From Isochrysis galbana (lineage: Eukaryota; Haptophyta; Isochrysidales; Isochrysidaceae), in contig CM030936.1 in assembly GCA_018136815.1 (NCBI GenBank), positions 2,376,331 through 2,440,330 of the forward strand: 64,000 bases of DNA, in the 5' to 3' direction. Below the pieces are notes generated by a model. That model did not search any database. It was not told where the DNA came from and saw nothing but the letters and a program-made list of their open reading frames with translations. How positions within the stretch are numbered: the stretch's first letter is position 1; each line of letters begins with the position of its first letter. Of the stretch, positions 30,069 through 38,939 are shown one piece after another. The translations under genes and the position numbers were made by a program.

Positions 30069-32528
30069 CTAGCACTCCCTCTTGTACGCGACCACAAACG
30101 CAGGGTAAATCCTGTTGCCATTGAATTGCACATATTCACGGTATGGGACCTTGTCCACGACAAGAGAATGGTAGTTGACACGCGTTCCAGGTATCTTGGC
30201 TAATTCAGTATTTGGTGCTGCGTTCGGATCCCAAATGCAAGACCCTAGCACGTCCAAGTTCACCAACGTCGTGATGTCCGATGGGTCGGTGCGTATTCCA
30301 TTTGTCCGGATGAAATGTCCCATAAGCACCCGGCACAAAATCAAGTAATGCACGTCGCCCGGATGGTTTACTGTACGGTACAATTGTTTGTGTAGAGCAG
30401 CTAATTCGTCCGAGGGTTGCGTTTGGACGTGCGTGTCGGCAGGTTCCGCATACTGATTGGCCTTAGCAGGATCATCAGCAAAATACACTCCTTGTCCAAA
30501 GGCTGCATTTCGTGTATACTTGGGGCTTAACCCATTCGTGAGGATGTCATCGAGAAACATGGGTGATGTACCATGACACAGTATCGCCTCGTTGATTGTC
30601 GGCTCAAGTGATGGTGTCCAGGTGTAGTTGTAGCTGTTGAAGATGTCCGTCGTGGCCGTCTCTATCGGCCTCTCCTCCACCTGACTATTGCCAACAAGCC
30701 GATTGATTGAGTCCATTAGGTTCTGGCGGCTTACTTGGTAGATTCGCCAAAGTTCTGGGTTTTCGATGCGCCATGCCCCGACAAATGCAAGGCTGCTCCA
30801 CCGAGGGGCGTTTCTCGCGTTGGGTGACACATCATGTCCGTCCTGACTGTTTCGCGGATCAGAATCGGCAAGATCAAAGAAGCGCCTGAAGAGATTATCC
30901 ATAAATGAATCACACGGAAATGCTGCGTAACCACTGCGGCCGGCGTATCGTAATCTCCAGTCGCATGGAAACTCCATTTCAGCACAGCGACGAGCGAGTT
31001 CACTCAGGCGTAAACGACGCTCTGTGTGCCTTAAAGCTTGCAATGCGCGGTCTCTTTCAACGGCATCGTCGACCGATTGACGCAGGGCAAGCTTCGCAGA
31101 TTCATCGACATCATTACGATCGGTGCTCTGGGAAGCAGATAGGATGTCATCAATTGAGTTTCCAAGATGGCGTGCCTCGTACAGTGCACGAAACACTTTA
31201 GACAAGTCAGCGGGGGGTGGCCCTAATGACTGCTTCAACGCATACACGTCACCGTCAGAGAAGAGAAGCCTGACTGAGCCTGAATTTTGTGGAATGGATA
31301 CAAAGGCACGCATCAACCCCGTTCTCTCAGCAATATCGTAGAAGTTCTGCGCGAAGGTACCAGCATCACGATTGCCCAGTAAATCTCTCCATTCAGTATC
31401 CTCGTTAAAACGGATCTGGACACCGGTGGCTCGTGTCCATCTCAATGTCAGAACGAATTCAGTATCATTCAGAAGATTGACGGGGCAAAATGCATTACTA
31501 TTCAGGAACTTTCCACCGCGGCAGAATGTCGTTTGGCTGAAGCATGGCCACATGTGATGTAAATACGTCGGATGCTTCTCGTCGTCGGCGTCAATATAAA
31601 GTGCTCCGCACCAAAAGAAGTCTTGAAGTTGAATTGGATCTGAGGACGATGCCCGCGCGGCTATATTTATCTTTGACTCGAGTGAGGAGAAGTCCATAGT
31701 TTCATTTATAACCACGCCGATCATGGGTGCACACAGCCTTCTGTCGGTAACCTGCATACTAAATCTCAGCGTCCAGTCCTTACATCCAAGTGGCGTCGTG
31801 AAGGCTATTGCATCTTCTTCTCGTTGGGCAAGCACTTTGCGCCGATTCTCAACCAAGCAGACGTGTGACATATCGCTACCGCTTCTAGACACGCACGATT
31901 CAAATCTTATGGGAGTGCAACGTGGGTCGGGTAGGATGGCGCAACGAACACTACTGAGAGAGTGTTGTTGCTCTGCGGTGGACTCTTGCCAAGTCACGTC
32001 CATTGGAAGTTGTGCTGAGGAAGCTGCAACTAGGATCTGTACGTCATCCTGCCAAATGCTCCATGATCCATCCAGAGAGTTGGTGGTCGTAGACGACCAC
32101 TTCAGCCATATATTTTGGTGCACGCAGTGACAATACACGTTTTCGCCTCCTGGCGTGCTCGGCAGAACCTCCTGCCTTTCATACACGCCATTGACATTGA
32201 TGAATTCGGAGGGGCAACCGAAGAACTGCAACATATCTGGTAGGCAAGGAGAACCCGATGCCCGAATTGCATCCGGCGGGTTAGGCGACGTAGCTGTTGT
32301 TGTGGACACGTGATTTTGTTGTTGTCTTGCAGTCGAAGGCTCAGTCTTCCACCTTTTGCGCAGATCGATGCCAAGCATGAAGGCAGAGCCAATGCATATG
32401 ACTCCAATGCAACAAAGCCTGGCTGTCCATACCACGAGGTCGGTCCATGACATGAGCTCGGTCCACAAATATCTTGGCGGGGGATTGCATGATAGGAGAG
32501 TGAGTGTGCAGAGCGAGAGCAAAAGCAT
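30069..32528 (-). CDS. membrane-anchored PARP (ADP-ribosyltransferase)
   Basis: One exon of 819 aa from the ATG at 32528. The N-terminus has two hydrophobic segments (MLLLSLCTLTLLSC and VWTARLCCIGVICIGSAFML), so it is probably membrane-bound. Residues 100-550 are a divergent region with Cys and Trp motifs. The C-terminal about 200 residues form a PARP catalytic domain: ILCHGTSPMFLDDILTNGLS with the NAD-binding His, FGQGVYFADDPAKANQY with the Tyr, a YLILCRVLMG strand, and REYVQFNGNRIYPAFVV with a Glu at the third position of the H-Y-E triad. The triad being intact, it may make poly- rather than mono-ADP-ribose. No WGR, zinc finger or ankyrin domain is visible. A large single exon is unusual beside the intron-rich neighbours. 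Confidence 0.85.
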   Translation of the reverse strand: MLLLSLCTLTLLSCNPPPRYLWTELMSWTDLVVWTARLCCIGVICIGSAFMLGIDLRKRWKTEPSTARQQQNHVSTTTATSPNPPDAIRASGSPCLPDMLQFFGCPSEFINVNGVYERQEVLPSTPGGENVYCHCVHQNIWLKWSSTTTNSLDGSWSIWQDDVQILVAASSAQLPMDVTWQESTAEQQHSLSSVRCAILPDPRCTPIRFESCVSRSGSDMSHVCLVENRRKVLAQREEDAIAFTTPLGCKDWTLRFSMQVTDRRLCAPMIGVVINETMDFSSLESKINIAARASSSDPIQLQDFFWCGALYIDADDEKHPTYLHHMWPCFSQTTFCRGGKFLNSNAFCPVNLLNDTEFVLTLRWTRATGVQIRFNEDTEWRDLLGNRDAGTFAQNFYDIAERTGLMRAFVSIPQNSGSVRLLFSDGDVYALKQSLGPPPADLSKVFRALYEARHLGNSIDDILSASQSTDRNDVDESAKLALRQSVDDAVERDRALQALRHTERRLRLSELARRCAEMEFPCDWRLRYAGRSGYAAFPCDSFMDNLFRRFFDLADSDPRNSQDGHDVSPNARNAPRWSSLAFVGAWRIENPELWRIYQVSRQNLMDSINRLVGNSQVEERPIETATTDIFNSYNYTWTPSLEPTINEAILCHGTSPMFLDDILTNGLSPKYTRNAAFGQGVYFADDPAKANQYAEPADTHVQTQPSDELAALHKQLYRTVNHPGDVHYLILCRVLMGHFIRTNGIRTDPSDITTLVNLDVLGSCIWDPNAAPNTELAKIPGTRVNYHSLVVDKVPYREYVQFNGNRIYPAFVVAYKREC

Positions 32529-33197
32529 GCCCAGTGGAGTAGGAGAGCAGGAACACAGCGACGAGCTTGCGGAGTCGCGCGGAGTCGCTCGCTCGAATCT
32601 CGCTCCCCCCACCCTCCAGTAATTTTTCTCCACAGACTCTGTCAACACCGCACCTGGCTGTGCTTTCTTTTCCCAGTTTCCTACCAATACTCGCGTAATT
32701 AGGCGAACTCAAACAATGAAGTACAGAGGAGTAGGGGACAAGACTTTCCCACAGCATACACAAAGGGACAGGCCTTCTTCTTCTTCACATTTTGACTTTC
32801 TGGCACACTCCCATCACACTCTCTCACGGTCACAAAATGACCAGCGGGCTTTAGTTTGCGCTAGTGAACGGCGACGGAGCAGCGAGGGGGCGATTAGATC
32901 GGAGGAAAGATGGGAAAAGAAAACCCATCCCCCCCTAAGGGGGAAGTCGGCGCCGGGGGGGAACGCCCCCCCCCCCCCCCCCTTCATAGATTGGGTGACA
33001 ATACTGTTATGAGCTCTAAGTAACAGTAATAGCTCCAAATTGCAAATTGCCAAATCATTGATATCAGTTGTCAGTGTCAGCTGCTAGACTAGAGACTAGC
33101 ATCTGAAAGGGATTGATCTACTACTACTACTACTACTACGACTCCTTTAACTACTAGAATCGTCGCGCGGGAGAGAGAGGGGAGAGGCGGTTGCGCT
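32529..33197. other. intergenic, no gene seen
   Basis: The 5' flank of the PARP gene, a C-run at 32968-32981, and a (CTA)n microsatellite at 33117-33138. No gene is supported. Confidence 0.4.
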
Positions 33198-33669
33198 CCT
33201 ACATGGGAGATACGGACCATCGGCCCCCCAGATACGGTAGATACGGCTGTATCTGGGTCAACTCCCATATACGGCAAGATACAGTGCTAGATACAAATAC
33301 AGTCCAAAAACCGGGGGGGGGGGTTACGCGGCGCGCGTAGGAGGCGCGGCGCGCGCGCAGGAGGCCGCGCAGCCCCGAGCCCCGAAGCGTGAGGCCCTGG
33401 TGGGGTTGGGGTTGGGAGCCATGTCCAGCGGCGCTAGGGGGGTGGGGTGGGGTGGGGTGGGGGCGTAGGGGGAGGGGGAGGGGTACGGGCGTACGGTGTA
33501 CGCGCAAAACGCCTATTTTAACAATAGAAGCACAATTATAATGGTAAAATCGCCATTTTAAGCCTAGAAGTGGTGTGTATCCTGGTTATTTGGGGCTCCC
33601 CCGGATACAGTAGATACAGCTGTATCTGGCCCCTCCCCCAGATACAGTATCCTGTATCTCCCATCTAGG
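33198..33669. mobile_element. hAT-like MITE 1 with 8-bp target duplication
   Basis: The left end is CCTACATGGGAGATAC and the right end, reverse-complemented, CCTAGATGGGAGATAC (15 of 16 match). The flanks GTTGCGCT occur at 33190-33197 and 33670-33677. Near both ends lie palindromic copies of GATACGGCTGTATCTGG or GATACAGCTGTATCTGG. The 472-bp element has no coding capacity. An 8-bp duplication is typical of the hAT superfamily. Confidence 0.82.
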
Positions 33670-34807
33670 GTTGCGCTTCGCGCTTCGCGAACGCTCCCGC
33701 GACAATTTCATGAAGAACATTTGTTCGATAAGGCCACCGCCATTCGCATGAAGGGCATGGATGGAGGGCGAATTTGATTGGGAAGTCGCGTTCCGTCGAA
33801 AGAGGACCAGGCGGCCGTTTTGTTTTCACTTACTTATCTTCTATCTACTGGTTAAACCCCGCATTCCAGTCAGCACGCTGTCACACTTTCACACACATTA
33901 TTGATTATTGAGACGATGGGCCCCCGCTCTGCTACATACACGTCTATTGCGCATCACAAACGGAGGTTTTGTTTTCACACATCACACATCTGGCAAGCTT
34001 TAAACGGATCGGGGTGAAGGGCTTAGATATGAGATATGGTCCGGTGGCCTGCGCCCCCCCCCGGTGATCCGTTGATTGTCAGAGCAAGGCTCATCTCACT
34101 CTTGGAGATTGCCTGCGAGGGCGCGCCGGCAGCTAGCGCGGAACGCGGTTCTTGTGGGGAGCTCATGGAGCTTTCCTCGGGGGTGACTACGGGCATGGTG
34201 ATCGACGCACGACGCACGACGCACGCACGGAGCACGAAGGGCGCGGAAGTGCGGACGGAAGGAGGCTTGTGGGAGGTGGTGGCAGGCGACTGGCGACTGG
34301 GGGTGGCTCAGGCGCGTGCTTGACTTGTATTGATGACTCGTTGACTCGGGGTATAGACTCGGGAACTCGGGGGGACTCGCTTGGGAACACGGTGGGACTC
34401 GACGAAGTTGCTACAAAATCACTCACAAGAAACCAAAAGCCAAAGTCCTTGGGCTCAGAAAACTAACGTAAACACTCCGGAATCATACGATAAACAAATC
34501 CCTCCCGCGCGGCGAAGGCTGAAGTCGCGATCGATCGCCATGCGCGAAGAAATACTCGAAGAGAGCGCAAAACTACGCAAACGAAGGGTTCGAACTATCG
34601 TTAAAGTGAAACTCGTCCGCTGAAGCCAACGCGGAGGGTCGAGGAGAGATCCAAACTCGCGCGGGGGAAGAAGGCGATGTGCGGAGAGACTTTCTAGACA
34701 AGCGACGAGCAAGGGGCGACGAAACAAGACGCGAGACGCGAGGCGCGTGCCATTCGTTCTTCCTTTTCTTTCATCGAAACCACAACTATCAGTAAACTGA
34801 TAGGGTC
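33670..34807. other. intergenic, no gene seen
   Basis: It contains the motif GTCGCGTTCCGTCGAAAGAG at 33793, part of the dispersed TTCCGTC motif set, and a short ACGACGC repeat at 34203-34228. An Arg-rich open frame at 34381-34623 has no recognisable content. Confidence 0.35.
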
Positions 34808-35019
34808 ATGGAGCGCGCGCCGCCTCCCGCCCTCGCTGCCGCGGCCCTCGCCGCGATGGACGAAGCTTTCATGGACACGCCGCGGTCGCCAAAGCGACCG
34901 CGCCAGGACGACCCCCCAGCCAGGTGGGCACAGGAGCCAGCGGGCCACGCCCGCGCAACATCGAGAACAGAGAGAGCACGACGAACGACGGCCGGAGGAA
35001 ACGAACCGCGCGCGGAGGA
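34808..35019 (+). pseudogene. family C ORF start, copy 1
   Basis: ATG at 34808. The encoded start MERAPPPALAAAALAAMDE, then DTPRSPKRPRQDDPP, matches the minus-strand ORF at 44251 (DTPLSPKRPRQDDPP) almost residue for residue; SPKRPR is a plausible nuclear localisation signal. A degraded, non-coding version forms the head of the first LRR ORF (18680-18840). Sequence after about 34935 differs between copies. The module may be the first exon of a transposon protein. Confidence 0.5.
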
Positions 35020-35700
35020 GAAGAACCTCGCGCGGGGGGGCACATGGCCCGCCCGCACCTCTATCTTTTCGCCAACATGCGAGCCAGTATGTGGGAGGCA
35101 TCCATTATGGTCGGAATAAGGGATAAGGGAAGGGACCCGCCAAAGAATCGCGGTACGAAGCCAAATTCGCTGAGACGCAGTCGCTCATCCAAGCGAGGAC
35201 CTTGGAGACGGAGATGTGCATGTGCGCCGAGATGGTGTCAAGGAGACATGCCGATATTTGGTCCGCACTCATCGAGCCGCGCAAGAACATGATTCGAACC
35301 ACGCGCAGCCGGAAGACGAAGCCCGGAAGACACGAGCGCAGCACGATAGCAAAGGACTCGGCGCAGGCGTGGTGCCATCGTGATACACACCGACAGAGTC
35401 GTCCTTGAATTCGGCGCGCAGCCGATTCTCCTCCTTAATCTTGAGCGGGGTGATAAGGCCGCGAAGATGAGCGCTAGCCGAGAGATTGACGCCAGCGCTG
35501 CGCTCTATGTATGCGCGTAGCTTGTCGCTCTTCTCGAGGGGGATGCCCGCCAGCAGCAACTCCTCCACCCACCACCCACTCGGCTCGCGCAACCTGCGTC
35601 TCCATCGGTACGCGCTGTTGACCGAGAGCTGAAGCCTACCTCGGTCCGTCGCAACGGTCAGTCCTGGACCCTTGTTGGCTCCCTCATCGGATTCCGACGG
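35020..35700 (-). pseudogene. decayed hAT-like transposase
   Basis: Read on the minus strand, three frame segments join into a recognisable order. First comes GWWVEELLLAGIPLEKSDKL, leading to KDDSVGVYHDGTT (about 35380). A second frame follows with ESFAIVLR and SMSADQISACLLDTISAHMH, then VLAWMSDCVSANLASYRDSL. After about 35120 a third frame has GCLPHTGSHVGEK. The series Asp-Gly-Thr-Thr, then Met-x-Asp-x-x-x-x-Asn, then Cys-x-x-His-Thr resembles DUF659/hAT-like DDE transposases, where the same landmarks occur in this order. At least two frameshifts disable it. The two hAT-type MITEs nearby could depend on an intact relative. Confidence 0.5.
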
Positions 35701-35723
35701 GTCTTTGATCTACGCCCACCGGG

Positions 35724-37312
35724 TCAAAGGGCCCACGGGTGCTCTCGTCTTCTATTTTAAGCGTCGGAACTAAGTTTATACTTGGTTGACCCATGGGGGG
35801 GCACGAGCCCCCCCCTCTCTCCACTCCTCCCCTGCCATGGGGGAGGAACCACCCATCCTCCTGGCATGCCTGATGGCTTGCCAGGAGGCCACTGCCCTAC
35901 TGACCCACTCTCTTCCCCACAGGCTCGCCCCATTCGCCCATCCTGGCCCCTCGTGACCAGCCCATTGCTCCAACCCCCCTCCCCCCCTGGTCGACAGGCA
36001 GACAGGTGCAGACTGGGGGCCCCAGAGGCTCGGGAGCGCCAGCGAGGGAGAGGCAGGGGAGGCCAGGGCCCAGCCCCAGCCTCCTCTGCCCCCTGAGCTG
36101 GCCTCCAGGAGCCTCCAGGGGCCGCCAGAGGGCAGCTGGAGGCCTGCCGCAGGCGCGCCATCGCGCGTGCCGCAGGAGAGGGGAGAGAGAGCGCGGAAAA
36201 GGGGGTGGGCGCGAGCGAGAGCTCCGCCCACCGGAAAATCGGTAAGTCTCGCGCCTGTTTACAGGATAAGACGAGACAGAGTGGGCCGCCCACTCGGAGA
36301 CACAGGAGGAAGGGGGGGAGAGATCACCGGGGGGTGGCGCGGGCCACCGGACCATATCTAAGCCCTCCACCCCAATCCCCCTAGTAGTGTACGGGGGGAG
36401 CCGCCTGATGGCGGGGGGAGAAGGGCCGGGGAATGGGGGTGTAGAGAGTATGCTACGTGCTACTTGTAGTGGGTAGTGGTTCCATTCGCCGCGAGTGCGG
36501 TAAGAATATTAAAAGGTTTTTTTTCTCTATTTTAAGCGTCGCCTTCAACGTTTGGTTTCCCGGTTATCTTTGGTTTCTCTCGCCTTGCTGTTCTAATTCT
36601 GGATTTATTCTGTTTCGGTTATTCTGTTCTCCTTCCATGCCGCTCGTCGAGACGACTCGAATTTAGTCGGGGAGTGTCGTATTCCATACGAGGACAAACT
36701 TTTACTTCTAGCCTGTGAGTTATTTTAACTCTCAAGGTCTCGTTGATGGGTATATCGCCTCTTCTCCTACTTTCTCTTGATGTCATCAAACGTTCCACGA
36801 TTGTCTTCTGTCTTCTGTTATACCTCGGTCGCAGCTCCCAGCGAGGTCTGCCCTCGTTGTGCCGACTCCTCTGTCGCATGCCTGTGCGCTGCTAAGTTGC
36901 CTTGGTGCCGACGCTTGGCCGTCCGTCCAAGTGCGGTTAGTTTTCTCCCCGTTTGGTTTAGTTTGCGTGTCTCTGTGGACCGGCAGCTTTTTGGGTCCCC
37001 GCGTTGTAGTCCCTCGCTCGTGTCTACCTTGGACCTAAGAAGCTCTCATTCTCATTCTCTCTCTCTTCCACTAGCTCGCTAGCTAGCCTCGTCCCTACTC
37101 TCCGACGCCACGCGTTGGAATCCTCTGAACCTCAGTCCACCTCTTCGCTCATAGCGCTCGATGGCAGACACGCTCTCAGACCCTACTCCTACTATGACCT
37201 CTCAGACATCTTCCCGCCAGCCACAAACAACGACTCTTTCACGGCCGCGTCAGCTGCCGGCTCGATCGAACGGCCCTCTGCCTACGAGCCTGTAGTCATC
37301 GCATGTTCGACA
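35724..37312 (+). mobile_element. family A retroelement 5' module, copy 3, with nested insertion
   Basis: It starts TCAAAGGGCCCACGGGTGCT like copy 2 and contains GTCGTATTCCATACGAGGAC at 36677. The ORF start is at 37161; its RPYSYYDLSDIFPPATNNDS is followed by the TAASAAGSIERPS block. The family D element 35767-36525 is inserted near its beginning. Identity with copies 1 and 2 stops after GCATGTTCGACA at 37312. Confidence 0.65.
35767..36525 (+). mobile_element. family D non-coding element, copy 2, with 16-bp target duplication
   Basis: The insert starts GAACTAAGTTTATACTTGG and ends TATTAAAAGGTTTTTTTTC. The flanking copies of TCTATTTTAAGCGTCG lie at 35751-35766 and 36526-36541. The internal stem here is GTCTCG...CCTGTTTACAGG...CGAGAC (36246-36277), one base pair changed on both sides relative to copy 1. 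The end hairpin is CCGCGAGTGCGG (36489-36500). It is non-coding, 759 bp long and parallel to copy 1 throughout. Confidence 0.8.
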
Positions 37313-37744
37313 CCGTGGGCTTGTGCAGCCTCCGTGTCGGTGGTGGTGTTAGAGGTGGATGTGCCTGGCGTGATGGGCCGCATCCGAGCCTGCAGCTCAT
37401 CCATCGAGATGAGCCCAGAGGCATGCAGGGAAAGCAGAGCTTCAAGTCTGTCGCCCATTTCGGCTCGCTCCCAAAAACCAAAACAACGATGGGTGCGAAG
37501 GGCGAGGGGGGGGGGGCGCGTAGGGGGGGGGGGGCGGGGGGGCGGGGAAATATACTTGTGTAGCAAGGAATATTCGAGTTTTGTTGTACAAGCTTTCCAC
37601 CCAGCTTTCAGCTTTGGTGGAACCTTAGATCCGACCAGCACTTGGACTTGGACAAGCTTTTGGCCAAGCTTTGGTGTAAAAATCAACCAGCTCTCCAATC
37701 AAGCTATCCAGGATTTTGAGCAAGCTTTCTGTAAGGTAAAAGGG
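37313..37744. other. sequence after the family A junction, no gene seen
   Basis: Low-complexity G-runs at 37506-37545 and AAGCTTT-rich sequence at 37588-37730. No supported gene. Confidence 0.3.
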
Positions 37745-37975
37745 CTTAGGGTTGGAGCGATGGGCTGGCCACGACAGGCCAGGACGCGCGAGGCAGGCGA
37801 GCCTGCCACTGAGAGAGTGGGTCAGCAGGGCAGTGGGCTCCAGGCAAGCCATCAGGCATGCCTGGAGCATGGGTGGTTCCTCCCCCATGGCAGGGGAAGA
37901 GTGGAGAGAGGGGGGGGCTCGTGCCCCCCCATGGGCGATGGGCGAACTAAGTACTAAGTATAAACTTAGTTGAGA
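37745..37975 (-). mobile_element. family D 5' fragment, copy in reverse
   Basis: On the minus strand it begins AACTAAGTTTATACTTAG, with a duplicated TACTTAG, and runs through CCCATGGGGGGGCACGAGCC and GGCATGCCTGATGGCTTGCC to about 37745. The 3' two-thirds of the element are missing. Confidence 0.65.
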
Positions 37976-38939
37976 GAGAGAGAAAGAGAGGGGGGGGGGC
38001 GAGGGGTCGCGTGGGCGCGGGGGGGGGGGGGGGTTCGCAACAGGCAACAGCAGCAACAGGCCCAAATTTCGCGCCACACCCCAAATTTCGTCGAACATTT
38101 CGTTTTCGTTTACTTACCCAAATTGCGCAAAAAAATTCGCGAAACTCTGGCCATGCCCAACCTGTCCGCCCCCAATGCCCCCATCGGCCCCTCGGAGAAA
38201 TAACAAGACGAAAGGAGGTGCTCTTCGAGCTGCGAGCTGCTACGTCGCGGCCTCCGCTTCGCCCTCCGTCGCCGGCCGTCCGAGTCCGAGCAGTCGCCGC
38301 GCGCCGCACCTGCGCAAGAGCGGTTCTTGCTGTGACGACGGCGAGGGTGGAAGAGAGAGAGGGGGATGGAGGCGGCGAGGGCGGGTGAGGAGAGAAGGGT
38401 GGAGGTGGCGAGGGAGGTGGAGGTAGAAAAGAGAAGGGGGTCTCAGAGATGGAGATGGAGGGGGTGGTCAGTACGATGGATCCCAATCGCGTGCGAATGA
38501 GTACGGCGTACGGCGCGCGGCGCGCCCCTACTGGGAGTTTGGCTACAAGAGGGCGACCTCGCCCTGAGAGACATGGCGACCTACGCCGCCGCCCCCCGAT
38601 AGCTATCGGGGGCTGTTGGTATGTTGGTTGCTCCTTGGGGCCAATACATTTGTCAACGGTAACTCTAGAGCTAGAGCTAGTACGTAGCCATTGTACATTG
38701 TACCCCCACGGAACGGCCCGCCGTGAAAAACCTTCTGAACTTCAGAACGAACGGCGGCCCGTGAACAGCTCTCACTCTCTCTTCATACTAACGGACCAGC
38801 GCTTCCCTCCCCCGCCCTCTCGCGGGAAGGGAAGGAGGCAGATAAGAGAGTAAAGGAAAAAGGGGACGTGAGAAGAGGAGAAAGGAGAGGTGGGGAAGCG
38901 GGGAGGGGCGGGGCGGGGGGTGGAGGGGAGGGGGCGCGG
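37976..38939. other. intergenic, no gene seen
   Basis: GC-rich spacer with G-runs at 38020-38032, GA-rich sequence at 38340-38460, and a perfect 20-bp palindrome CCCCCGATAGCTATCGGGGG at 38593-38612. It presumably includes the promoter of the next gene. Confidence 0.35.
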
